From Leuconostoc citreum (GTDB lineage: Bacteria; Bacillota; Bacilli; Lactobacillales; Lactobacillaceae): a stretch of DNA of 64,000 bases. This document shows, piece after piece, positions 53,804 to 63,206 of this stretch. The DNA lies in contig NZ_PUFH01000005.1 of NCBI RefSeq assembly GCF_004354555.1, forward strand, positions 248,001 to 312,000. The letters run 5' to 3'. The notes beneath the pieces are model-generated. The model saw nothing but the letters and a program-made list of their open reading frames with translations. It did not search any database and was not told where the DNA came from. Position 1 is the first letter of the stretch, and every line of letters begins with the position of its first letter. The translations under genes and the position numbers were made by a program.

Positions 53804-55048
53804 TTAGTTAGATGTCAAATTTTCGTTCGATTTTGTATTGAATTGTGAGAATAATGTATCGGCAGAACCCACTTGTGCAATCTGTGATTCTGTCACTGTA
53901 CTACCAAATTCCGAACCAGTATCTTCAGGTTTTAATTCAAGTGCTGCTCTCAACTTGTTAGTAATAGCCTGTCGTTGCGCCGTTGTCACACGCTGGTAAG
54001 ATACACCGTCATACATCTCACCTTCACCTTGAACTGTATATGAGTCAATTGTCTTTGTCGCATTCATATAATTTGAGCCGAGTGCCAACATATCCGACAT
54101 CTTCATATTTGATGCAATGTTTTTAGTTGTGGCACTAATAAACTTCGTATTGAGAATCGTTGACGGATCAGATTTAATTTTTGTCATAATGGCCTGCAAC
54201 AAAATTCGTTGGCGTTGCGTACGACCATAATCGCCTTGCGGATCTTGATATCTCATACGTGAAAAGGCTAACGCCGCCTTGCCATCCATCTTGTCATACT
54301 TTTTAAAGTTTTCGCCGTCTGCAGCGTATTCAAAGCTTGTTTTGCCTTCGGTAAAATCGTACAAATTATTACCGTCCTCATGCGCCGTGTCTTGGCTAAA
54401 CTTAAAGCTCAATGGTGATTTGGCTTTGACACCTCCTAATTGATCAACAACATCTCCCAAACCACTCATGTTAACCATGGCAAAATAGTTAATTGGTATG
54501 TTAAACATTTTTTGAATCGTTTCCATAGTTGTCCCAACACCGTCTCCTAAAGAGGCTTTATCGTCTGAGGCTTCACGAAATGCATACGCGGCATTTAGCT
54601 TTTGTGGAAAGCTGCTTTCAAATCCTGAAATAGAGGTCATAATATCTCGGGGTACTGAAACTAATGTTGTTGTCTCTTTTTGTGGATTCACCGTCACTAA
54701 CATCAAGGAATCAGTTAGCCCAACTCTGTCTCTTCCAGAGCCAAAGCCACCATCCGTTCCAGTGTCTGTCCCGAGAACTAGAAATGAAATCGGCTTTTTT
54801 TCTTTAATTAGTGTGCTTGCTTCTTTTTCTGAACCTAGTCCGGTTGCAAAGTAGGCTTTATCCAACGAACTCTTCACACTACTTGCATAGTAGGTACCAA
54901 AACCTGCACCTAGAAGTATGAGAAATCCTAAAATCATTAAAATAATTCGTTTTTTGCCTCGTTTTTTTGGCTGACGTTGCTCAACACGGCTCATAGTTGT
55001 TTGATCTTGATTTGATAAATTGTCTGAGCGTTTGTTTTCGTTAGACAT
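53804..55048 (-). CDS. LytR-CpsA-Psr (LCP) family cell wall ligase
   Basis: 414 residues. A basic cytoplasmic N-terminus (QRQPKKRGKKRIILM), one membrane helix (LMILGFLILLGAGFGTYYA), then the extracellular LCP domain with FLVLGTDTGTDGG, GRDRVGLTDSLMLVTVNP, TTLVSVPRDIMTSI and LAFSRMRYQDPQGDYGRTQRQ. The Arg and Asp residues of these motifs bind the pyrophosphate of a polyprenyl carrier. It attaches wall teichoic acid or other polymers to peptidoglycan. A long polar C-terminal tail (about 60 residues) is unusual. Confidence 0.93.
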   Translation of the reverse strand: MSNENKRSDNLSNQDQTTMSRVEQRQPKKRGKKRIILMILGFLILLGAGFGTYYASSVKSSLDKAYFATGLGSEKEASTLIKEKKPISFLVLGTDTGTDGGFGSGRDRVGLTDSLMLVTVNPQKETTTLVSVPRDIMTSISGFESSFPQKLNAAYAFREASDDKASLGDGVGTTMETIQKMFNIPINYFAMVNMSGLGDVVDQLGGVKAKSPLSFKFSQDTAHEDGNNLYDFTEGKTSFEYAADGENFKKYDKMDGKAALAFSRMRYQDPQGDYGRTQRQRILLQAIMTKIKSDPSTILNTKFISATTKNIASNMKMSDMLALGSNYMNATKTIDSYTVQGEGEMYDGVSYQRVTTAQRQAITNKLRAALELKPEDTGSEFGSTVTESQIAQVGSADTLFSQFNTKSNENLTSN

Positions 55049-55176
55049 GAAGGTCTATCCCCCGGCAATATGCTATTTTTTATATAATATTAAATTTAAC
55101 ACAAAACGAGCCAAATTAACAATTTAAATTAATTTTAGCTCGCTTTTCCTTTCACAAAAATCAAACGATTGATTAC

Positions 55177-57207
55177 TTATTCAGCATCTGGTTTAACGAC
55201 ATTTTTAACTGTCAATTGTGTTAGTTTTTTGCGGTTCGTGCTAGATATAAATAATGGTACGATTTCTTCGACGACATCACTAAATTCTAAACCATAAAAG
55301 TCGCTTGGCGTCGCTGTATGTGATTGTAACCAAACACGGCCACCAATTAAAAAGCGATCCCAGGCATGAATATTAGGCAAATTTAACAGATCTGCATAGT
55401 ATTGACTAGCAATAACATACTTAAAATCACCAACGTTACCGTGCTTTTCCATCGCATACTTTTGAAATTGTGGCTTCAAAACGCCTTGTTTAATCAAAAG
55501 ACTTGCAATTTGTTTCAGATAAATATGAATTTGTGGTTCTACCTTAAAACCCAAATAAAATGTGACATGCACGATATTATCTGTTCCCAACATATCAACT
55601 TCATAACTCTTTCCAAACGGATCCGAAGATTCACGCATGGTCACAAACCAATAAATGGCAGCTCGTTTGGGTCTTGAACCAATCAATGAGTATATAATCG
55701 AACGCTTCAACATATAGTTCTGATGCATATTGGCAATATACACTAAATTCGTGGCAAACACAGATTCCTCAGTATCTTTTGACAAATTAATTAACTGCTT
55801 ACGGTAATCTTTTAAAGATAAATAGTCGTTCTGTTTAGAAATTGCTTCACGTCGTTTATTACCGTAAAACCACACCACCATAATTAACAAAATACCAAGC
55901 ATAATAATTAATGTTGCATAACCACCATGCATGAATTTACCTAGGCTAGCAATTAGGAAAACAGTTTCAATGAAACCAAAGACAACAATAAAGACCATAG
56001 CCAAAACGCGTTGACCATTTTGTCTAATAAATTCAAACAAGAGCAATGTTGTCATCAACATCGTAATTGTGATGGCCAAACCATAGGCAGCCTCCATATT
56101 GTGCGATGTCTGGAAAAACCATACAACCAATAAACCAATAGCACATAAAATCCAGTTCACGGTGCCAATATACATTTGACCACGTGCAACACTAGGATAA
56201 AAAGTTCGTAATCGTGGTACGACTTTCAGATTAATTGCTTCACTAACTAACGTATACGCGCCGGAAATGAGTGCTTGAGAAGCAATTATTGCGGCTAACG
56301 TGGCTAATATGACACCAATAAAGCGCCACTGTCCTGGTAAAATTTCAAAAAAAGGATTAACAGATTGTGCTCGTATGTTCACCTTGGTCGCATGTGTCAT
56401 AATCCATGCGCCTTGGCCCATATAATTTAAGATTAACATCGTATATACAAACGGCCAACTGATATAAATATTACGTTTGCCAACATGGCCCATATCTGAA
56501 TACAATGCTTCAGCACCAGTAGTTGCCAAGAAAACACTACCTAAAATAAAAAGGCCGCTTTTGTTTTCTGGACTCATTAACACGCTAATTGCGTATGTTG
56601 GTGAAAGTGCTTTTAAAATGCTGAGATCAGAAAAAATGTTTAATAAACCAAATGTCCCGATAAAAAGAAACCATAACAACATGACTGGTCCAAATATATT
56701 ACCAATTTTTTTCGTTCCAGCTTTTTGAAATGCAAATATAATCAACAAAAGGACTGTCACCACAGCAACTACGACAGTTTGATTATCGGGGAACAAGAAA
56801 GAACCAATTTTTTGATTTTTTAGTCCTTCTATTGCGGTTGTGACAGTCACTGCTGGTGTTAAAGTTCCGTCAGCCAGTAAAGCAGAACCGCCAATTAGGG
56901 CCGGAATTAACAGCCACTTCTTATTGCTCTGTTTGACACGACTATATAAAGCAAATATACCACCTTCGCCATGGTTGTCAGCTCGCAAAGCAATCCACAC
57001 GTATTTAACTGTCGTAATAAGCATCAGTGTCCAAAATACCAAAGACACCGAACCTAATACAAACGTGTTGATTTGCTCGGCACTACGTGCACTGTTTAGG
57101 ATAGAATTCATAGTATACAGTGGAGAAGTACCAATATCCCCATATACAATGCCTAAGGCAATTACTGCGCCTATCGGTAGCCATTTAGGACTTTTTTCCA
57201 TAGCCAT
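55177..57207 (-). CDS. kup: Potassium uptake protein Kup
   Basis: 676 residues. Twelve or so N-terminal membrane segments, then a ~200-residue hydrophilic C-terminal domain. Signature GIVYGDIGTSPLYTMNSIL near residue 18-36, LRADNHGEGGIFALYS, and ATTGAEALYSDMGHVGK. K+/H+ symport of the HAK/KUP/KT type, important at low pH, which suits an acid-producing bacterium. Single gene with its own terminator-like repeat downstream near 55110-55145. Confidence 0.95.
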   Translation of the reverse strand: MAMEKSPKWLPIGAVIALGIVYGDIGTSPLYTMNSILNSARSAEQINTFVLGSVSLVFWTLMLITTVKYVWIALRADNHGEGGIFALYSRVKQSNKKWLLIPALIGGSALLADGTLTPAVTVTTAIEGLKNQKIGSFLFPDNQTVVVAVVTVLLLIIFAFQKAGTKKIGNIFGPVMLLWFLFIGTFGLLNIFSDLSILKALSPTYAISVLMSPENKSGLFILGSVFLATTGAEALYSDMGHVGKRNIYISWPFVYTMLILNYMGQGAWIMTHATKVNIRAQSVNPFFEILPGQWRFIGVILATLAAIIASQALISGAYTLVSEAINLKVVPRLRTFYPSVARGQMYIGTVNWILCAIGLLVVWFFQTSHNMEAAYGLAITITMLMTTLLLFEFIRQNGQRVLAMVFIVVFGFIETVFLIASLGKFMHGGYATLIIMLGILLIMVVWFYGNKRREAISKQNDYLSLKDYRKQLINLSKDTEESVFATNLVYIANMHQNYMLKRSIIYSLIGSRPKRAAIYWFVTMRESSDPFGKSYEVDMLGTDNIVHVTFYLGFKVEPQIHIYLKQIASLLIKQGVLKPQFQKYAMEKHGNVGDFKYVIASQYYADLLNLPNIHAWDRFLIGGRVWLQSHTATPSDFYGLEFSDVVEEIVPLFISSTNRKKLTQLTVKNVVKPDAE

Positions 57208-57314
57208 TTTTCACCTCTGTGAATTTAATTAATTACTTCTGTATGGCGATTATTATCTCACATTTGCAAAGAAATATATAGCTATTTTTTTGCATCATAA
57301 AATCAATACAAAGA

Positions 57315-57344
57315 AAAAGACTTGCACACGGATACAAGTCTTTT
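57315..57344 (-). terminator. Terminator of the lactonase gene
   Basis: 10-base perfect stem AAAAGACTTG/CAAGTCTTTT with a 10-base loop, followed by T residues on the minus strand. Confidence 0.75.
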
Positions 57345-57348
57345 ATCA

Positions 57349-58398
57349 TTAATAAAACATCACACGGACACCTTCTGGTATCGGAAAATCCTGTTGTATT
57401 TTAGTTAATAAACCACTTTCTTGATTACGCCTAAACACGGTGACATTATCGGTATTTTGATTAGCCACAACAATATATTGACCAGATGGATCAATATTGA
57501 AATCTCTAGGAAAATCGCCTGCAGTGCCAATAGTTTGTACTAAATCTAACACTCTACCTTGATGTGTCACTTTAAATACAGCTAGCGAGTTGTGCCCACG
57601 ATTAGAAACATAAACAAATCGACCATCATGAGATACACGAATAGCTGCTGCCCCATTGTGAGCAGTCCAATCATTGGGAATAGTAGGGTAAGTTTTATGT
57701 AATATCAATGCAGCAGTGTCTGTATCGTATTTAACAACTGAGATAAGTGATGAGAGTTCGCCTAACACATAGGCAACATTTTGGTAAATTGGATTAAAGC
57801 GCATGTGTCTCGGGCCAAATCCAGTCCCAGTCTCAAAAACATTTTGTAACGTCAACTTGCCATCCGTCACATCAAATATTGTAACTTTGTCAGATCCTAA
57901 ATCAACGATTGCAAGCCGACCATCAGGCGTTAAATTAGCAAAATGAATATGTGCTTTATTTTGTTCCGGTCTTGGTCCCTTACCAGAAGCCGTATACTGA
58001 TCGGTTTGCGTCACAGTCCCATCACTTTTGATTTTAAAAATAGTTAATGTTGCTAAATGATAATTTGCCGCAAAAAGCAGCTGACGTTTCTCGTCAATTG
58101 CTAAATAAGCTTCTGAAGCATCAGGGGTTAGCCATTCTTGAACTTTTTTTGGTTCGCCAGAATTGTTAAAATCATACACATTGAAACCACCAAGACCACC
58201 TGTTGGCCCTTGACCATTTTGTCGATTAACCGCGTATAAAAAACCTGCCTGACTCATCACAGTGTAGGTAGGCGATCCAGTTTGAATCAATAGTGTTGGT
58301 TTGGTTAGTTTACCAGTCTCTAAGTCTAAAACAGCCTGATAAATCCCTGATGATTGGCGACGCGTATATGTCCCAAACATTACATTTTGAAATAACAT
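57349..58398 (-). CDS. pgl: 6-phosphogluconolactonase, seven-bladed propeller (YbhE/Pgl) type
   Basis: 349 residues with repeating beta-propeller blades (FGTYTRRQSSGIYQAVLDLETGKL, HIHFANLTPDGRLAIVDLGSDKVTIFDV, FGPRHMRFNPIYQNVAYVLGEL, AAIRVSHDGRFVYVSNRGHNSLAVF, DFPRDFNIDPSGQYIVVANQNTDNVTVF). It hydrolyses 6-phosphogluconolactone in the oxidative pentose phosphate route, central to heterolactic fermentation through phosphoketolase. Some family members act on other lactones, so the assignment rests on family membership. Confidence 0.85.
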   Translation of the reverse strand: MLFQNVMFGTYTRRQSSGIYQAVLDLETGKLTKPTLLIQTGSPTYTVMSQAGFLYAVNRQNGQGPTGGLGGFNVYDFNNSGEPKKVQEWLTPDASEAYLAIDEKRQLLFAANYHLATLTIFKIKSDGTVTQTDQYTASGKGPRPEQNKAHIHFANLTPDGRLAIVDLGSDKVTIFDVTDGKLTLQNVFETGTGFGPRHMRFNPIYQNVAYVLGELSSLISVVKYDTDTAALILHKTYPTIPNDWTAHNGAAAIRVSHDGRFVYVSNRGHNSLAVFKVTHQGRVLDLVQTIGTAGDFPRDFNIDPSGQYIVVANQNTDNVTVFRRNQESGLLTKIQQDFPIPEGVRVMFY

Positions 58399-58447
58399 AA
58401 TATCTCCTTAATCAAGTCATCGTTTAAATTAATACGACATGACATTA

Positions 58448-58924
58448 CTATAATAGCCGTTCAATATCTGCAGTCATATCCTGTGGTCGTGTTTTTGGAG
58501 CATAGCGTTTCACTGGTACGCCATCACGTCCGACCAAAAACTTAGTAAAATTCCATTTAATTGTGCTACCCAATGGGCTTGGGGTATTCTGTTTGATATA
58601 TTTAAACAACGGATCAGTATTTTTGCCATTCACTGCAATAATTTGGTGCATCGGAAAAGAAACACCATAGGTTAATCGACAGGCTTCAGCAGCTTCGTGG
58701 CTCGAATTAACCTCTTGTTTAAACTGATTTGATGGAAACCCTAAAATAACTAGTCCCTTATCACCATACGTCCGGTATAACGTTTCTAATTCTTCAAATT
58801 GTGGTGCGAAGCCACATTTAGTTGCCGTATTAACGATAATAATGATTTTGCCCTTTAGTGTAGCCAAAGAATATAGTTTCCCGTCTTCTTTTACCACATC
58901 AAAATTATATACTGTATCTGCCAT
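58448..58924 (-). CDS. Glutathione peroxidase-like thiol peroxidase
   Basis: 158 residues from ATG 58922-58924, which has TGGAGGTG upstream; a longer frame to 59002 has none. The catalytic tetrad is visible: Cys37 in NTATKCGFAPQFEELE, Gln in FPSNQFKQE, Trp and Asn in KWNFTKFLV. It uses Cys, not selenocysteine. Probably reduces peroxides with thioredoxin or glutathione. Ends the butanediol dehydrogenase-linked region. Confidence 0.92.
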   Translation of the reverse strand: MADTVYNFDVVKEDGKLYSLATLKGKIIIIVNTATKCGFAPQFEELETLYRTYGDKGLVILGFPSNQFKQEVNSSHEAAEACRLTYGVSFPMHQIIAVNGKNTDPLFKYIKQNTPSPLGSTIKWNFTKFLVGRDGVPVKRYAPKTRPQDMTADIERLL

Positions 58925-59005
58925 ACTACACCTCCAACTATCATAATTAGTTAAAAAGAAAAGCAGTCGTTTTGATGTGGATAACGACCACTTAAAAATC
59001 AATAT

Positions 59006-60055
59006 TTATTCTTGGCTAAGATCAACCAAAATCTTTGCTTGAGACTTGTCATGTGTTAACGATTCAAATCCTGCTTCTACAATATTATCTAATACAATCG
59101 TATCTGTAATAACAGGCTCAACATCGATTTGGCCACTACTTACAAGGTCAACAGTTTGTTGGAAGGTTTCTTTTGAATAGGCAATCGTTGTTGTCAGTTT
59201 AACCCCTGCATTCATTAATTGCATTGGATTAAAACTAATTGGCCGAGCAAAAATAGATACAATTACCATGGTTCCACGTGGTCGCGTAGCATCAATTGCC
59301 TGTTCAAACGTAGGTTGTACGCCAGCAACTTCAAAGGAAACATCTGCTCCTTCAGGAATAATCGCCTTAATAGCACCGATGGCGTCTTTAACTTGACTAG
59401 GGTTAATCACATCTGTTGCACCCATCTCAAGTGCTTTATTCAAACGCACCTCAGATAAATCGACAACGACAATTTTAGTTGCACCGGCAGCTTTTGCTGC
59501 AGCCGCTACCAACACACCAATAGGCCCAGCACCAAAAATAACAACTTTTTGACCAAAGCGCAAACCACCCTCTTTAACGGCTTGAACAGCCACAGCAGTT
59601 GGTTCGATTGTTGCAGCCAGCTTCAATGAGAAGTCTTCGGGTAAATGATACAAATTCTCTTCAGGCACATTGACAAATGACGTAAAACCACCATCTGTAC
59701 TTAAGCCAATAAAACTATAACCATCATAAACATCGACATCATCTGCCCAGTTACCCTTTGTAACTGTTGGATTAATAGATACATGATCCCCGACTTTGAA
59801 GTTAGTCACATCGGCACCAACTTTGTCAATAATGCCTGAAAATTCATGGCCCATTGTCAATGGTGCTTGTCCACCAGTCAACTCATCTTGTTTATCAACT
59901 GGAATGAACACTGGTCCTTCAAGGTATTCATGTAAATCACTACCGCAAATGCCAGCGTAAGCAACACGAACAACGACTTCATTTGACTTCATGGGTTTTA
60001 GTTCAACGTCCTCAACACGAACGTCTTTAACACCATGCCATACTGCTGCTTTCAT
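59006..60055 (-). CDS. bdhA: Zinc-dependent 2,3-butanediol dehydrogenase
   Basis: 349-residue MDR-type dehydrogenase. Catalytic zinc ligands: CGSDLHEYLEGPVFIP (Cys37), GHEFSGIIDKVG (His and Glu). Rossmann site: VVIFGAGPIGVLVAAAAKAAGA. The sequence matches (R,R)-butanediol/acetoin dehydrogenases of Leuconostoc and Lactobacillus, which reduce acetoin and reoxidise NADH. The four-cysteine structural-zinc lobe of many ADHs is missing: the corresponding loop (INPTVTKGNWADDVDVYDGYSF) has no cysteine. Single gene, divergent from the Rgg-like regulator. Confidence 0.9.
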   Translation of the reverse strand: MKAAVWHGVKDVRVEDVELKPMKSNEVVVRVAYAGICGSDLHEYLEGPVFIPVDKQDELTGGQAPLTMGHEFSGIIDKVGADVTNFKVGDHVSINPTVTKGNWADDVDVYDGYSFIGLSTDGGFTSFVNVPEENLYHLPEDFSLKLAATIEPTAVAVQAVKEGGLRFGQKVVIFGAGPIGVLVAAAAKAAGATKIVVVDLSEVRLNKALEMGATDVINPSQVKDAIGAIKAIIPEGADVSFEVAGVQPTFEQAIDATRPRGTMVIVSIFARPISFNPMQLMNAGVKLTTTIAYSKETFQQTVDLVSSGQIDVEPVITDTIVLDNIVEAGFESLTHDKSQAKILVDLSQE

Positions 60056-60278
60056 AAGTAATATACTCCTTTACTGTATATGTGACAAGACAAGTCCTTT
60101 GCCTCTAGCTTCATTATAACACTTGATTTCGTCTTTTTATTAATTTTTTCAGACTATATAATGTCTCAATAATAAGTATATTGTGACTGTTTTATAATTT
60201 TCATTTACTTTTATTCGCTGAATACTTCACAGCGCAACGACATCAAAAAAACCAATTGTGAAACGTTAACCATTTCCA

Positions 60279-60308
60279 TAGACAGTGTGAAATAATGGGC
60301 CTTATAAT
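60279..60308 (+). promoter_or_regulatory. Promoter of the Rgg-like gene
   Basis: TAGACA (60279-60284), 18 bases, TATAAT (60303-60308), 33 bases upstream of the start codon. Confidence 0.5.
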
Positions 60309-60341
60309 ATACAAATCTTAATATTAGGTCTAGGGGAAAAT

Positions 60342-61169
60342 ATGAATTACAAAAATGGTGAACTCATTCGTAAAACAAGGCAAAAGCGTGGCATGTCTCA
60401 AGCCAAGCTTGGTGCGCTAATCGGATCACAGTCAATGGTTTCCAGAATAGAAAACAATCAAACTGACCCAAGTGATCAAACTGTTTTAATGCTTTGTGAT
60501 GCATTAATGATTACATTTGAAGAATACTTTTATAGTATTTTTGATAAAAAGCAATCCAAGCTATCTGCCTTAGCAAACCAGTTAGAAATAATTGATCACA
60601 ACAACGATGGTGTCATGCTCGATAAATTATACGTGTTAACCCAGTCACAGTCACGTAGCCAACCTGATAGCTTGCTTAATCGCCACTTATTCTTGATGAC
60701 AAAAGCAACAAAGTACCATCTAAAAAAACAGCTAGCGCCTCATGCGATACAAGATGAATTAGTCGACTATTTTTTTGACATAGAAAACTGGCAGTATTAC
60801 GATATCCTATTGTTTAGCCGTATTGTATACATGGTACCAGTTAACCGACTTTCACCATACATTAAAGATATACTAAACCAATACAGACAGCATGAACTAT
60901 CTACACACTCAGAACGCACATTAAAAAAAGTAATTAATAACTTATTAGAAGCTAGCGTTGTTCAAAATAATTATACTTTCACACAACATCTTATTAATCA
61001 ACTCAAAAGCATGGCTATATTAACCGATGATTTAGCATTACAGACATGGTTGTTATTTTGGCAAGGGGTTATTTTAAGTGATAACACATTAATTGCTAAT
61101 GCCTATCAAGTCACCTCGATTTTGCATCAAAAAAGCATGTTAAAACGTTTCAACAAGTTTATACCGTAG
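60342..61169 (+). CDS. Rgg/MutR-like transcriptional regulator
   Basis: 275 residues. N-terminal XRE helix-turn-helix (GELIRKTRQKRGMSQAKLGALIGSQSMVSRIENNQTDP), then a long all-helical domain like the TPR-repeat sensor domain of Rgg/GadR/MutR. In streptococci such proteins respond to short peptides; no peptide gene is seen beside it. It is divergent from butanediol dehydrogenase, which may be its target. Confidence 0.83.
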   Translation: MNYKNGELIRKTRQKRGMSQAKLGALIGSQSMVSRIENNQTDPSDQTVLMLCDALMITFEEYFYSIFDKKQSKLSALANQLEIIDHNNDGVMLDKLYVLTQSQSRSQPDSLLNRHLFLMTKATKYHLKKQLAPHAIQDELVDYFFDIENWQYYDILLFSRIVYMVPVNRLSPYIKDILNQYRQHELSTHSERTLKKVINNLLEASVVQNNYTFTQHLINQLKSMAILTDDLALQTWLLFWQGVILSDNTLIANAYQVTSILHQKSMLKRFNKFIP

Positions 61170-61181
61170 ATAATGATGAAA

Positions 61182-61215
61182 AAAAAAGCCTATGCTCAAC
61201 CGCATTGGCTTTTTT
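61182..61215. terminator. Terminator between converging genes
   Basis: Stem AAAAAAGCC-ATGC/GCAT-GGCTTTTTT with a single T-T mismatch and a 6-base loop. Confidence 0.75.
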
Positions 61216-61235
61216 GTGAATGACTTAATCGCTTA

Positions 61236-61784
61236 TTACTTAATAAAGCGCTGAGCAAAATCAGCAAATTGGTTCCCTGCGTTGGCAAGAAACGCCTTCG
61301 TATCAGCATTACTAATCTGGCCTGTTTCATCAGCAAGATTAGCAACATTACCTATATAGAGTTCTGGTTGTTGCATCGTTGGCATATCCAAGAAAACTAA
61401 TGATTGACGCAAGATATGATGCGCTAAGACACCAGAGATACCAGAAATAGATTGTGAGGCCACCAAAGCTGGCTTGCCTTGCCAAACGTTTTGTCCCCAA
61501 GGCCTTGAAGCAACATCTAAAGCATTTTTTAATGCAGCAGAAATACTACGATTGTGCTCTGGCGTGACAAAAATAAATGCATCTTGTGCTGCCACTGTTG
61601 CTCTAAATTGCGTGTAAACTTCTGGTGATTCTTCATCAAAATCTTGATTATAAAGTGGCAACTCTGCAATGTTCAAGAAAGTTACCTCCGCTTCTTCAGG
61701 CAATCCAGCAACAATAGCTTCAGCGACGCCATGAGAATATGAATTCTTACGCGTCGATCCAACAACAACACCAAACTTAGTCAT
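61236..61784 (-). CDS. NADPH-dependent FMN reductase
   Basis: 182 residues from ATG 61782-61784; AAGGAG lies upstream, and the earlier GTG at 61805 would contain that site. FMN reductase motifs: FGVVVGSTRKNSYSHGVAEAI (phosphate loop), DAFIFVTPEHNRSISAALKNALDVAS and KPALVASQSISGISG. Third FMN reductase of the window and less like the two in the apbE operon. Monocistronic. Confidence 0.9.
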   Translation of the reverse strand: MTKFGVVVGSTRKNSYSHGVAEAIVAGLPEEAEVTFLNIAELPLYNQDFDEESPEVYTQFRATVAAQDAFIFVTPEHNRSISAALKNALDVASRPWGQNVWQGKPALVASQSISGISGVLAHHILRQSLVFLDMPTMQQPELYIGNVANLADETGQISNADTKAFLANAGNQFADFAQRFIK

Positions 61785-61871
61785 ACAATTAATTCTCCTT
61801 TTCACTTACTATTTGTTAGTATACGCCTAAAAATTAAAAGTTGCAACTCTCTTTCACATAACCACGAAAAA

Positions 61872-61897
61872 ACGATATAACCGTAAGATTATATCGT
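61872..61897 (-). terminator. Terminator of the malate operon
   Basis: Stem ACGATATAA/TTATATCGT with an 8-base loop; six T residues follow on the minus strand. Confidence 0.8.
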
Positions 61898-61914
61898 CAA
61901 AAGTCAAATATTAA

Positions 61915-63192
61915 TTAATGTAAATAATGAATCAAAATGCCGCCAAATATCAAAACAAGCGCACCACCCATACGATTACCCATTTGTGCAAAGGCAATCA
62001 TTTCCATACGATTTGACGCAGATAGTACGGCAACATTACCTGTGCCACCCATACTATTATCACTCATACCTGCAGCAATAGCTGACTCAACAGGATATAG
62101 TCCAAATAATTTACCAATAAAAGCACTAGCAATACCCATGACAACTACGCTTGTTAAGGTCAAAATAACGAACTTCCAAGTCAAAGATTGCGCCAAGACA
62201 TGTAAGTTAATCAGTGCTAAACCGATACCGGCCAACACAGCATGTGTTAAATTACCCATAATCACTTTATTAAACATAACCACAGATTCCTCTAATTGCT
62301 TAGGAACCCAATTAAACGCCTTAAATATAATTACTAAAATAATAATAAAAGCATAAGTGTGTACTTTAGGTACAAAATAATTCAATATTGTTCCCAAAAG
62401 GAAAAACGTAAATGCAATCATCATACCGACGCCGATTTGCGTTGCATCTAACGTGCGTAGTGGTTTGGTTTTTTCATCTTCGCTAATTGGGAGTAACACA
62501 CCATGTCCATCATACTTAGTGTTGGCACCAACTTTTGCAATCAATGCAGCACCAATTACCGCCAGCACATTGCCTAACGTAATTGCTGGAATAATTTCAG
62601 AGAACATTGTGCCAGAACTAACACCCAAGCCTTGTGCGTAGATATGAGAAAGTGGCACAGCGCCCGCTCCTATACCGCCTGCCATCATCGGCATCGAAAT
62701 AAACATGACTGCATGGCCAAAACCAACCCCCAAAATCATGCCCACCAGTCCGACAGAAAAGAAGCCAATAATCATTGCTGCCAAAGATACCGGTATAAAG
62801 CGTACAGCGGCCTTTAAAAGCAAATTCCGATTCATACCTAATATTGACCCTACAATAAGTGCAGCGATATAGAAATCCAACAACCCGTTATCGTTCATAA
62901 ACGTTTTTGTTGCATTAACGATTGGTGCTGAAATGATTCCGGACGTTGCTAGTGCAGCCGAAGCAAAAATCGTAAATACTGATCCACCACCAAGATATGA
63001 CTTGACAATTGGTAACCTATTGCCAATATAAAAGAATAGATGGCCAAACAACACTAACATCAACGTCAGTCCCAACATATTTAAAGGCAATTTATTCAGA
63101 GCAATTGTTGCAGCTAAAACGACCATCATGGCAACATAAAGTGGTAGACTCACACCACTAATTTTTGTGCCCCAAAATTTTTGAGATATCAT
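61915..63192 (-). CDS. mleP: 2-hydroxycarboxylate transporter (malate carrier, MleP/CitP family)
   Basis: 425 residues, about 11 membrane segments. 2HCT family features: GLTLMLVLFGHLFFYIGNRLPIVKSYLGGGSVFTIF, SMPMMAGGIGAGAVPLSHIYA (the first GGxG re-entrant loop) and AAGMSDNSMGGTGNVAVLSASNRMEM (second GGxG loop). It exchanges malate for lactate or transports citrate/malate. It follows the malolactic enzyme gene after 14 bases, which favours the malate/lactate role. Confidence 0.93.
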   Translation of the reverse strand: MISQKFWGTKISGVSLPLYVAMMVVLAATIALNKLPLNMLGLTLMLVLFGHLFFYIGNRLPIVKSYLGGGSVFTIFASAALATSGIISAPIVNATKTFMNDNGLLDFYIAALIVGSILGMNRNLLLKAAVRFIPVSLAAMIIGFFSVGLVGMILGVGFGHAVMFISMPMMAGGIGAGAVPLSHIYAQGLGVSSGTMFSEIIPAITLGNVLAVIGAALIAKVGANTKYDGHGVLLPISEDEKTKPLRTLDATQIGVGMMIAFTFFLLGTILNYFVPKVHTYAFIIILVIIFKAFNWVPKQLEESVVMFNKVIMGNLTHAVLAGIGLALINLHVLAQSLTWKFVILTLTSVVVMGIASAFIGKLFGLYPVESAIAAGMSDNSMGGTGNVAVLSASNRMEMIAFAQMGNRMGGALVLIFGGILIHYLH

Positions 63193-63206
63193 AAATTATA
63201 ATCCTA

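Noticed and set aside
56840-57232. 130-codon plus-strand open frame opposite kup
   Set aside because: Antisense shadow of a strongly conserved Kup N-terminus.
60252-60272. cre-like sequence ATTGTGAAACGTTAACCATT upstream of the Rgg-like gene
   Set aside because: It lacks one base of the TGNAANCGNWWNCA spacing, so it does not fit the consensus.
61937-62356. 139-codon plus-strand open frame opposite the malate carrier
   Set aside because: Lies antisense to a clear membrane carrier gene, has no Shine-Dalgarno site and shows low-complexity shadow composition.
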